Assembly (NCBI RefSeq): GCF_900184225.1
Contig: NZ_FXWZ01000003.1
Location: 745,683 to 809,682 of the forward strand
Length of the DNA stretch: 64,000 nucleotides
Source of the DNA: Brevibacterium ihuae
Lineage (GTDB): Bacteria; Actinomycetota; Actinomycetes; Actinomycetales; Brevibacteriaceae
Direction of reading: 5' to 3'
Shown: piece after piece, positions 34,724-42,271 of the stretch
How the letters are laid out: each line of letters starts with the position of its first letter
Position numbering within the stretch: the first letter of the stretch is position 1
The notes under the pieces: generated by a model
What the model saw: only the letters and a program-made list of their open reading frames with translations
The model's database searches: none
What the model was told of the DNA's origin: nothing
Translations under genes and position numbers: made by a program

Positions 34724-36721
34724 ATGAGCTCGTCCGAGATCCGTACCCGCATCCGCACCCTGCTCGACGAGTGGCTGTCCGCGGGGCGGTTCACGCCCAC
34801 GGTGGACTGCTGGCTGCGGTCGGTCGATCGCGACTTCTCCCGCGCCCTCGGCGAGGCGGGTCTGCTGGGAATGACGTGGCCGGTGGAGTACGGCGGCGAG
34901 GGCCGGCCGAACACCGATCGGCTCGCGCTCACCGAGGAGATGCTCCGCGTGGGTGCTCCGGTCACAGCGCACTGGATCGCCGAGCGGCAGATCGGTCCGG
35001 CGGTGCTGCGTGCCGGGACCGAGGAGCTCAAGGCCCAGGTGCTGCCCGACATCGTCGCCGGGCGGGCGATCATCGGCCTCGGGATGAGCGAGCCGGAATC
35101 CGGTTCGGACCTCGCGAGCGTGCGGACGCGGGCGGTGCCGACCGAGGGCGGGTGGATCCTCAACGGCCACAAGATCTGGACCACGCAGGCGCACAACGCG
35201 ACCGGGATGTACATCCTCGCCCGCACCTCGGAGGAGGAGAAGAAGCACCAGGGGCTCAGCGAGTTCGTCATCGACATGGACTCCCCGGGCATCGAGGTGT
35301 CCCCGATCGTCGATCTCGCCGGGGAGCACCATTTCAACGAGGTCCGCTACACCGATGTGTTCGTCCCCCGCGAGCGCCTCATCGGCACCGAGGGCGAAGG
35401 GTGGAAGCAGGTCGTCGAACAGCTGAGCTTCGAGCGCGGCGGCCCGGAGCGGGCGCTGTCGACCTGGGTGCTCGTGCCTGAGGTGCTCGCCGCCGACGGC
35501 CTGCGCACCGACGAGGGCGCGCTGCGGGACCTCGGTCAGGTCGTCGCCGAGCTCTCGGCGCTGCGCCACATGTACCGGCGGATCGCCGCGGCGCTCGACG
35601 CCGGGGAGGCGCCGGTCCGGCTGGCGGCGGCGTCGAAGTTCATCGGCAACGGGTTCGAGAAGGGGCTCATCGACATCGCCCGCCGGATCGTCCCGACCCC
35701 GGGCGAGAACCTCGCCGGTCTCATCCAGCAGGCCCTGTGGGCCTCGCCGGCGTTCGGGATCCGGGGCGGCGCGGAGGACGTGCTGCTCGGGATCGTCGCG
35801 AAGCTCGAACTGCCCCGCGACCTGTCGAAGGCCACCCCGCAGCCCCGCCTCGCCGACGCCGAGGCGCAGGAGCTCGTCGAGCTCGCCTGCAAGGTCGCCG
35901 GGGGTTCGCTGCTCGAGGTCGACCGCAGTGAGGCGGGTCAGGACCGGCTCCGCTCGACGGTCGAGGACCTCGGCTGGACCCGCGTGTCGGTGCCGGAATC
36001 GGCCGGGGGCTCCGGCGGCTCGCTCGCCGATGCCGGGGCGATCGTCCGCGGCCTCGCGCGCCTCGGCGTCACCGCGGGGCTCGCCGACCACATCGTCGCC
36101 GCGCACTCCGGTGCCGGACTCGGCGAACGGGAGTCCCGGGCTCTCGCGGCGCTGCTCGACGCCGCGGTGCTCGTCGGTGCCGGTGAGGCCGCCCTCGCGC
36201 TGACGATCACCCATGTCATCGAGCGCGAGCAGTTCGGCGCGCCGCTCGCCGCGATCCCGGCGGTGAAGTCGTGGATCGCCCGCATGCGCATGCAGCTCGA
36301 TCTCGCCGCCGAGGCCTACGACCGCGCCCTCGAGATCGCCGGAGACGCACTCGTGGCCGGTGAGGCGGATGGCGACGGGGCGGCTCGCGGCGGGGCGGGC
36401 GACGCACAGGGTGCGGGCGACGCACCGGGAGCGGGCGCCTCGGGCACGGGGATCACCGACGCCCAGGAGGCCGCCGCCCTCTCCGCGAAGGCGATCGCCG
36501 CGCAGGCCGGCGGACTCGTCGCCGCCCAGACCCACCAGCTCCACGGAGCCATCGGCATCACGGCCGAATACCCGCTCCACCACCTGACCCAGCTCATCTG
36601 GGCCACCCGCGATGCCGGGACGAGCGAGCACGCCGCCCTCGTCTCCCTCGGCCGCATGGCGCTCGCCGGCGGCGAACCCGTGATCTGGGACCAGCTCACC
36701 GACTCCGCCCCGGAGGACTGA
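34724..36721 (+). CDS. Fused double acyl-CoA dehydrogenase (FadE34-like architecture)
   Basis: At 665 residues this is almost twice a normal acyl-CoA dehydrogenase. Residues 1 to about 385 form a complete unit (WPVEYGGEGRP, GLGMSEPESGSDLAS, GGWILNGHKIWTTQAH, FERGGPERAL). From about 390 a second, shorter dehydrogenase unit follows, with ADHIVAAHSGAG, ALTITHVIEREQFGAPLAAIPAVKSWIARM and QLHGAIGITAEYPLHHLTQ. Such fusions mimic the two-subunit actinobacterial dehydrogenases for bulky side chains such as those of sterols; FadE34 of Mycobacterium is one. A Gly/Ala-rich insert (about residues 545-580) interrupts the second unit. The second of two adjacent ATGs was taken for its spacing to GAAGGAG. 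It is controlled by operator b. Confidence 0.9.
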   Translation: MSSSEIRTRIRTLLDEWLSAGRFTPTVDCWLRSVDRDFSRALGEAGLLGMTWPVEYGGEGRPNTDRLALTEEMLRVGAPVTAHWIAERQIGPAVLRAGTEELKAQVLPDIVAGRAIIGLGMSEPESGSDLASVRTRAVPTEGGWILNGHKIWTTQAHNATGMYILARTSEEEKKHQGLSEFVIDMDSPGIEVSPIVDLAGEHHFNEVRYTDVFVPRERLIGTEGEGWKQVVEQLSFERGGPERALSTWVLVPEVLAADGLRTDEGALRDLGQVVAELSALRHMYRRIAAALDAGEAPVRLAAASKFIGNGFEKGLIDIARRIVPTPGENLAGLIQQALWASPAFGIRGGAEDVLLGIVAKLELPRDLSKATPQPRLADAEAQELVELACKVAGGSLLEVDRSEAGQDRLRSTVEDLGWTRVSVPESAGGSGGSLADAGAIVRGLARLGVTAGLADHIVAAHSGAGLGERESRALAALLDAAVLVGAGEAALALTITHVIEREQFGAPLAAIPAVKSWIARMRMQLDLAAEAYDRALEIAGDALVAGEADGDGAARGGAGDAQGAGDAPGAGASGTGITDAQEAAALSAKAIAAQAGGLVAAQTHQLHGAIGITAEYPLHHLTQLIWATRDAGTSEHAALVSLGRMALAGGEPVIWDQLTDSAPED

Positions 36722-36737
36722 GACCCCGGAAACGCAT

Positions 36738-36793
36738 CGAGTGGTCAGTCTTGGTCGGATACTCGCGAGTATTCGACCAAGACTGACCACTCG
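36738..36793. repeat. 56-bp near-perfect palindrome between convergent genes
   Basis: Arms 36738-36765 and 36766-36793 are 28 nt each and pair with a single mismatch and no spacer (outer part CGAGTGGTCAGTCTTGGTCG, centre ATACTCGCGAGTAT). It starts 17 bases after the fused ACAD stop. Downstream, two direct copies of a GAAAAGTGCCC-containing unit lie 26 bases apart at 36808 and 36834. It could act as a bidirectional terminator in RNA. Confidence 0.8.
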
Positions 36794-36890
36794 GTGGGAG
36801 GGGCGGGGAAAAGTGCCCACTCAACGGGAGGGGGAAAAGTGCCCGCTCGACGGCAGGGAGGTTCGGAAACTTCGCGACCGCCGGCCCGGT

Positions 36891-37583
36891 TCAGAAGCTC
36901 AGGATGTCCTCGGCCTCGAGGTGGGTGATCTCGTTGCCGGTGAGCATGATCGCCCGGTCTCCGCCGAAGCGCACGCGGGTGATCCCAGCGTGGGCGGGGC
37001 GGAAGAGGAAGTCCCGGTCGAGTCCGTACTCCTCGGCGAGGAAGGCGTTGATGACGCCGCCGTGGCAGGCGATCGCGAGCTGCTCGCCGGCATGGCGCCG
37101 GGCGATCTCCCAGATCGCGCCGTGGACGCGCGCCCGGAACTCCGCGGACCCCTCGCCCAGCGGAATGGAGTCCCAGGTGAGAGTCTCGACCAGCTGCCGG
37201 CTCGCCTCGATCGCGCGTTCCGTTCCGACGGCCTGCTCGAAGCTCTGCTCCCCCGGCACGTCGCGGAAGATCCCCACCTCCTTGAGGCGCTCGTCGACGA
37301 CGACCTCGACCCCGTGATGGGCTGCGATCGCCTTCCCGGTGTCGTGTGCGCGCGACAGGTTCGAGGAGTACACCGCATCGAGGCCGGCACCGGCGAGCGC
37401 GCGGCCCACCGCCTCGGCCTGGGCCCGACCCTGCTCGGACAGGTGGGCGTCGTAGGCCATCGACTCCGGGGAGTCCCTGCCGGCGCGGACCTGCTGACCG
37501 TGCCGGACGAGGTACACGTCCGTGGCATCGTCGACGCGGGTCAGCAGCGCGGTGCCGAGGGCACGGCCGAGGAAGTTGCTCAT
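36891..37583 (-). CDS. Histidine phosphatase family protein
   Basis: A 230-residue phosphatase of the phosphoglycerate-mutase-like fold. The nucleophile is in VYLVRHGQQ (about residue 28), with a paired YSSNLSRAHDTG Arg, and the second catalytic His in ACHGGVINAFL. The substrate is unknown. It follows the SDR gene in the kinase/ACAD run on the same strand, 264 bases downstream. Genes of this family often sit near APH-type kinases and acyl-CoA dehydrogenases, where it could remove phosphate from an intermediate; that link is inference. ATG 37583 has GGAGAC ahead of it. Confidence 0.88.
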   Translation of the reverse strand: MSNFLGRALGTALLTRVDDATDVYLVRHGQQVRAGRDSPESMAYDAHLSEQGRAQAEAVGRALAGAGLDAVYSSNLSRAHDTGKAIAAHHGVEVVVDERLKEVGIFRDVPGEQSFEQAVGTERAIEASRQLVETLTWDSIPLGEGSAEFRARVHGAIWEIARRHAGEQLAIACHGGVINAFLAEEYGLDRDFLFRPAHAGITRVRFGGDRAIMLTGNEITHLEAEDILSF

Positions 37584-37847
37584 GAGTCTCCGTTCAGAAT
37601 GGTTGTGCACCGATCAGCGATGGGAATCGTGCCGGGCGCCCGCCGGGGCCGTTCCGTCCTGCGGCGGCCTCCGAGGTCTCCGGCCGCCGGGACCGCCCGC
37701 GCAGCGGAGCGACCCCGGCAGCACCCGGAGGCCGCGGCGCCCGGGAACGCCCGACGCAGCGGAGTGACCCGGCAGCGCCCGAATGCTCCGGCACCCGGGA
37801 CCACCGACAGCACCGAACCTGCGAACAGCACCGGCCGCGTCGTCCGT

Positions 37848-38672
37848 TCAGCTCGGCGCGCCGCCGTCGACGGTGAGCAGCGCTCCGGTGGTGTACGAGG
37901 CGAGGGACGAGGCGAGATAGAGCACGGCGCCGACGATCTCGTCGGGCTCGCCCCCGCGCTCGGCCGCGAAGCTCTTGGCCCGCTCGCCGAACGCCTCCAT
38001 GTCCCAGTGCTTGGCGATGTCGGTGAGGAACGTGCCCGGCACCACGGCATTGACCCGCACGGTCGGACCGTAGGCGTGGGCGAGCGCGATCGTCGTCGCG
38101 TTGAGCCCGGCCTTCGCCGCCGAATAGGGCACCGTCGACGCCTTGGGGTGGAGCGCCGCGATCGAGGAGATGTTGACGATCGAGCCGCCGCCGGCCTCGG
38201 CCATCTTCTCCCCGAGCAGGGCGGACAGCCGGAACGGGCCCTTGAGGTTGAGGCCGATGACCTTGTCGTAGAGCTCCTCGCTGATCCCGGACACCGAGTC
38301 GTAGAGCGGCGACGATCCGGCATTGTTGACGAGCACGTCGATGCCGCCGAGGTCGTCCCACACGGTGTGCGCGAATGCGGTGCACTGATCCCAGTCGGCG
38401 GCCTGCAGGGCATAGGGGTGGACGCGGCCGCCGGTCTCGGCGGTGATGCGCTCCGCGGCGTCCTCGCACGAGGCGATCTTGCGCGAGGCGATCGCCACCT
38501 CGGCGCCGAGCGCGGAGAAGGCGCGGGCCATCTCGAAGCCCATCCCGCGGGAGCCGCCGGTGATGGCGACCTTCTTCCCGGTGAAGTCGAAGGCCCAGCG
38601 GCCCGCGCCGGCCGCCGGAGCGGTGCCGGCGGATCCGGTCGGAGTGTTCTGCGGTGCGGTGTTCTCGCTCAT
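37848..38672 (-). CDS. SDR family oxidoreductase in the kinase/ACAD operon
   Basis: This 274-residue classical SDR has a 25-residue flexible N-terminus, then KVAITGGSRGMGFEMA (TGxxxGMG), NNAGSSP, NISSIA, catalytic YSAAK and NAVVPGTFLTD. The C-terminus GALLTVDGGAPS is typical of fabG-like enzymes. Its ATG overlaps the stop of the upstream phosphotransferase (ATGA). By analogy with LvaD of the Pseudomonas levulinate pathway it could interconvert a 4-keto and a 4-hydroxy acyl-CoA; this is inferred from context only. Confidence 0.9.
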   Translation of the reverse strand: MSENTAPQNTPTGSAGTAPAAGAGRWAFDFTGKKVAITGGSRGMGFEMARAFSALGAEVAIASRKIASCEDAAERITAETGGRVHPYALQAADWDQCTAFAHTVWDDLGGIDVLVNNAGSSPLYDSVSGISEELYDKVIGLNLKGPFRLSALLGEKMAEAGGGSIVNISSIAALHPKASTVPYSAAKAGLNATTIALAHAYGPTVRVNAVVPGTFLTDIAKHWDMEAFGERAKSFAAERGGEPDEIVGAVLYLASSLASYTTGALLTVDGGAPS

Positions 38673-39703
38673 GATTCGATGATCTCCATCGCCTGGTCGA
38701 AGAGTGACACGGTGCGCTCGTGCAGCCGACGTCCCACGGACTCCGGGGCCAACCCCGCCGAGGCGCGCGCCTGCGAGCCCTCGAGGATGGATCCGAAGCG
38801 GAAGCAGGCGAGCACGTGGTAGAAGTCGACGTTCGACACGTCGAACCGGCTGAGCTCGCCGTAGGCGGCGACGACCTCGTCCTTGGCCGGCCAGCCGGGC
38901 AGGGCGATGCCGTGGGTCGACGAGAGCAGGTGGCCGAGGTCGAGGAGCGGGTCGCCGAGCGTGCACAGCTCCCAGTCGACGATCGCGGTCACACCCGGCT
39001 GATCGCGGGTGAAGAGGACGTTGCCGGGGTGGCAGTCGCCGTGGATGATCCCGGTGTTCTGCTCCGCGGGCATGTGCTTCTCGAGCCATGCCGGGATCGC
39101 CTCGGCACCGGGGTGGTCGAGGCCCGGCCACTCGGGGAAATCGCGGTAGCTCTCGAGCTGCCCGACCCAGCGGGCGGGCTGGCGGGCGAGCCAGCCGTCC
39201 GGCTTGCCGAAGCCCTCGAGCCCGACCGCGAGGTGATCGATGTTTCCGAGCTCCGCGACCGCACGGGCATGGGCGAGTCCCATCGCGTGCTGCCACTCGG
39301 GGTCCGCGGACACGTGCTCCGGCACCCCGCTCACCCCGTTGAAGCCGTCGACGGAGCGCATGATGAAGAACGCGTTGCCGAGGACATCGAGGTCGTCGCA
39401 GGCGGCGATGAACTCCGGGTGCGGGACCCTGCTGCCGCCGAGCGCGGCGAGCACCCGGGCCTCGCGGAGCATGATCTGGTCGGAGTTCTTCCGCTTGTTC
39501 ACCGGCGGACCCCGGTAGATCAGCCGCTCGTCGTTCCACGTGAATCCGAGCAGCACGTTCTGGGTGCCCCCGGTGAGGAAGTCGGGATCGGTGAGCTCGC
39601 CGGGGCCGACCTCGGTGCGCAGCCAGTCGGCGAGCGTGTCGAGCTCGATCCCGGCCTCGCGCGCGTGCTCCGCGGCGACGGCCGCGTCGTCGACCTCGCT
39701 CAC
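38669..39703 (-). CDS. APH-family phosphotransferase, ACAD10/11 or LvaA type (copy 1)
   Basis: A 344-residue protein with aminoglycoside-phosphotransferase kinase fold: catalytic loop HGDCHPGNVLF (His221, Asp223, Asn228) and metal Asp243 in IVDWELCTLGDPLLDL. The N-lobe has LTGGTQNVLL and LIYRGPP. It is coupled on both sides: its GTG start overlaps the ACAD stop and its own stop overlaps the SDR start. Kinases of this group next to or fused with acyl-CoA dehydrogenases phosphorylate 4-hydroxyacyl-CoAs. Antibiotic resistance is unlikely in this context. Confidence 0.88.
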   Translation of the reverse strand: MSEVDDAAVAAEHAREAGIELDTLADWLRTEVGPGELTDPDFLTGGTQNVLLGFTWNDERLIYRGPPVNKRKNSDQIMLREARVLAALGGSRVPHPEFIAACDDLDVLGNAFFIMRSVDGFNGVSGVPEHVSADPEWQHAMGLAHARAVAELGNIDHLAVGLEGFGKPDGWLARQPARWVGQLESYRDFPEWPGLDHPGAEAIPAWLEKHMPAEQNTGIIHGDCHPGNVLFTRDQPGVTAIVDWELCTLGDPLLDLGHLLSSTHGIALPGWPAKDEVVAAYGELSRFDVSNVDFYHVLACFRFGSILEGSQARASAGLAPESVGRRLHERTVSLFDQAMEIIES

Positions 39704-40971
39704 GATGCCGCCTCGAGGTACTGGGCGAACTTCTTCTTCGCCTCCTCGGCACGGGTCGGGATGTGCTGGCTGGGCACCTCGTGCGGCTCGTAGTTCCGCA
39801 GCACCCGGCGGGACACCGTGACCTTGTGGACCTCGTCGGGGCCGTCGTAGATCCGTGCGGCGCGCGCATTGCGGTACATGTCCTCGAGCGGCAGGTCCCC
39901 GGTGATGCCGAGGGAGCCGTGCACCTGGATGGCCCGGTCGATGACGTTGAACAGCACCTGCGCGCCCCAGAACTTGATGATCGCGATGTCGGTCAGCGCG
40001 TTCTTCGTCCCGCCCTGATCCATCTTCCACGCCGCCTGCAGGGTGAGCAGCCGCGCAGCCTCCATCTCCGCCTTCGAGGTCGCGACCATGTCCTGGATCA
40101 TCTGCTTGTCCTTGAGCAGACCACCGGCCACCCTGCGGCTGACGACCCGCTCACACATGATGTCGAACGCGCGCTGCGCCTGGCCCAGCCAGCGCATCGC
40201 GTGGTGGATCCGGCCCGGCCCCAGACGCTGCTGGGCGAGCATGAAGCCCTGACCCTCCTCGCCCACGAGATTGCCCACCGGCACCCGTACGTTCTCGTAC
40301 AGGATCTCCGCGTGCCCCTTGTCACCGGCCGCGGCGGAATGGCCCATGACCGGGATGTCGCGCACGATGTTCACACCGGGGGTGTCGCGGTCGACGATGA
40401 TCATCGAGGCCCGCTCATGCGGTTCGGCCTCCGGGTTCGTCACCACCATGACGATGAAGAAGTCCGCGTGCGACCCGTTCGAGGAGAACCACTTGTGGCC
40501 GTTGATGACGTACTCGTCGCCCTCCCTCACCGCGGTCGTCGTCAGCTGGGTCGGGTCCGCGCCGGCGCCCGGCTCGGTCATCGAGAAGCACGACCGCAGC
40601 TCACCGGCGAGCAGCGGCTTCATCCACCGCTCCTTCTGCTCGTCATTCGCCCCGATCGCCAGCAGCTCGGCATTGCCCGAATCCGGGGCGTTGTTGCCGA
40701 AGATCGACGGCGCGAAGGCGCTCTGTCCGAGGATCTCGTGCATGAGACCGAGCTTGAGCTGGCCGAAGCCGCCGCCGCCGAGCTCCGGCTCGAGGTGCGC
40801 GGCCCACAGGCCCTGATCCTTGACCTGCTGCTTGAGACCGTCGGTGATCTCCGTGAACGCCTCCGGGCTGAGGTCGACGACCTCGAGGGGCAGGATCTCC
40901 TCGCGCACGAAGGTGCGCATCCATTCGAGCTTCTTCTCGAACTCGGGCTCGGTGGAAAAATTCCAGCTCAT
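39700..40971 (-). CDS. Acyl-CoA dehydrogenase, ACAD10/11-like
   Basis: A 423-residue dehydrogenase-fold protein: SMTEPGAGADPTQL, YVINGHKWFSSNGSHAD, GEEGQGFMLAQQRLGPGRIHHAMRWLG and IQVHGSLGITGDLPLEDMYRNARAARIYDGPDEVH. The DGPDEVH ending, with Asp-Gly replacing the usual Glu-Gly region, is the hallmark of the ACAD10/11 group, which in animals is fused to an APH kinase and acts on phosphorylated 4-hydroxyacyl-CoA. Here the kinases are separate genes on both sides. Its ATG follows the upstream kinase stop by one base. Confidence 0.92.
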   Translation of the reverse strand: MSWNFSTEPEFEKKLEWMRTFVREEILPLEVVDLSPEAFTEITDGLKQQVKDQGLWAAHLEPELGGGGFGQLKLGLMHEILGQSAFAPSIFGNNAPDSGNAELLAIGANDEQKERWMKPLLAGELRSCFSMTEPGAGADPTQLTTTAVREGDEYVINGHKWFSSNGSHADFFIVMVVTNPEAEPHERASMIIVDRDTPGVNIVRDIPVMGHSAAAGDKGHAEILYENVRVPVGNLVGEEGQGFMLAQQRLGPGRIHHAMRWLGQAQRAFDIMCERVVSRRVAGGLLKDKQMIQDMVATSKAEMEAARLLTLQAAWKMDQGGTKNALTDIAIIKFWGAQVLFNVIDRAIQVHGSLGITGDLPLEDMYRNARAARIYDGPDEVHKVTVSRRVLRNYEPHEVPSQHIPTRAEEAKKKFAQYLEAAS

Positions 40972-40972
40972 G

Positions 40973-42004
40973 TCAGTTCTCCTCCTTAAGAATGGTCAGC
41001 GCCTGCTCGGCGAGCTGTTCGACACCGGCGCCGGCGACCTCGGGATCGAAGTCGAGGTCGCCCATCTGCCCGGTGATGAGACGGGTGTAGACGCCCTCGC
41101 GGATGCAGGCGAGCTTCCACATCGCGAAGGCCGCGTAGTAGTTGACGTTCGAGGCGGTGATGCCCGACTGCTCCTCGTAGCGGGCGATGAGCTCGTCCTT
41201 CGAGGGGAATCCGTCGGCCCGACGGGGGACCCAGATGCTCGTGAGGTCGTCGGGCGTCGTGAGCATCGCGATGAAGTAGCCGAGGTCGGTGAGGACCTCG
41301 CCGATCGCGGTGAGCTCCCAGTCCACGACGGCGTTGATCGTCCCGTCGGGGTCGAAGATCATGTTGTTCGGCTTGTAGTCGCCGTGGGCGATCCCGATCA
41401 CCGAGTCCGCGGCCTCGGGCATCTGCGCGGCGAGGACGTCGTGGACCTCCCGGATCTGCGGGATGTCGCGCTGGGTGATGTTCTCGAACTGGCTGAGCCA
41501 GCGGCGCAGCTGCCGTTCGATGAGGCCGCCGGGCCGGCGCAGATCGCCCAGGCCCACCGCATCGACATCGACCCGGTGGATCGCCGCGAGGGTGTCGACC
41601 ATGCCGAACGCGGTGTCGCGCTTGGCGGCGTCGGGGATGGCCGCCCAGTCCTCCGGGGTGTTGATGGGGAACCCCGGGCAGTGGTCCATGAAGACGAACG
41701 GGACCTCCATGACCGCGGGGTCGTCGACGATCTCGAGGACGTTCGTCACCGGGACGTCGGTCGGTCCGAGCGCCGCCATGATGCGCCCCTCACGGGCGAC
41801 GTTGTGCGCGCTGCCGCCGGTGTGCCCGAGCGGGGGGCGCCGGAGCACCCAGCGCTTCTCACCGTCGACCTCGACGGTGAAGGTGAGGTTCGACCGGCCG
41901 ATCGACAGCACGGAGTAGGTCACGTCCGTGACCCCGAACTTCTCCTCGATCCATCGACCGACCTTCTCCGGATCGATCCCGGCAGGCACCTTCGCTGCGG
42001 TCAC
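40973..42004 (-). CDS. APH-family phosphotransferase, ACAD10/11 or LvaA type (copy 2), first gene of the operon
   Basis: A 343-residue kinase-fold protein: GRSNLTFTV glycine region, WVLRRPPLG ATP-site strand, catalytic HGDYKPNNMIF (His207, Asp209, Asn214) and VVDWELTAIGEVLTDL (Asp228). It is clearly divergent from copy 1, so the two probably act on different substrates or form a heteromer. GTG 42004 is preceded by AGGAGG at six bases. Upstream are a good promoter and operator c of the CTGAACG regulon, so the operon is under that control. Confidence 0.88.
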   Translation of the reverse strand: MTAAKVPAGIDPEKVGRWIEEKFGVTDVTYSVLSIGRSNLTFTVEVDGEKRWVLRRPPLGHTGGSAHNVAREGRIMAALGPTDVPVTNVLEIVDDPAVMEVPFVFMDHCPGFPINTPEDWAAIPDAAKRDTAFGMVDTLAAIHRVDVDAVGLGDLRRPGGLIERQLRRWLSQFENITQRDIPQIREVHDVLAAQMPEAADSVIGIAHGDYKPNNMIFDPDGTINAVVDWELTAIGEVLTDLGYFIAMLTTPDDLTSIWVPRRADGFPSKDELIARYEEQSGITASNVNYYAAFAMWKLACIREGVYTRLITGQMGDLDFDPEVAGAGVEQLAEQALTILKEEN

Positions 42005-42018
42005 CCTCGACCTCCTGA

Positions 42019-42034
42019 TTGAACACTCGTTCGA
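42019..42034 (-). promoter_or_regulatory. Operator copy c of the CTGAACG regulon
   Basis: Minus strand TCGAACGAGTGTTCAA, nine bases after the -10 box of the kinase/ACAD operon. Its AACGAGTGTTC core is shared exactly with copy e. Confidence 0.65.
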
Positions 42035-42043
42035 CTCTTTTGA

Positions 42044-42072
42044 ATCGTAGGGATTCCCTGTCCCACCGTCAA
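42044..42072 (-). promoter_or_regulatory. Promoter of the kinase/ACAD operon
   Basis: On the minus strand TTGACG (42072-42067), 17 bases, TACGAT (42049-42044): a near-consensus promoter pointing into the operon. Confidence 0.7.
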
Positions 42073-42127
42073 CCCCCGGAAGGCGCGGCGCCGGGCTGCA
42101 GGCGAAACGGCGCCCTGCGCCGACGCC

Positions 42128-42197
42128 GCCGGAATGCCCGGTCAGGAGCACGGTCCGACCCCGCCGGAATGCCCGGTCAGGAGCACGGTCCGACCCC
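42128..42197. repeat. Perfect 35-bp tandem duplication
   Basis: 42128-42162 and 42163-42197 are identical head-to-tail copies (starting GCCGGAATGCCCGGTCAGG). They lie between the divergent kinase operon and the CaiB-type gene. The lack of any mismatch suggests a very recent event. Confidence 0.75.
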
Positions 42198-42271
42198 GCC
42201 CTCCCGTCGGCGCACGGCCCTGTGGGAGAATCGGACGACTCGTACCGGCTGCTCATTCAAGGATGAATCCT

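Noticed and set aside
36741..38822. 693-residue plus-strand frame over the phosphatase and SDR
   Set aside because: It is antisense to two genes with clear active-site motifs and has no recognisable domain.
38669..42004. Aminoglycoside resistance genes (APH fold)
   Set aside because: The kinases are embedded in a coupled operon with an ACAD10/11-like dehydrogenase and an SDR and carry the ATP-site strands of that group, so resistance is unlikely.
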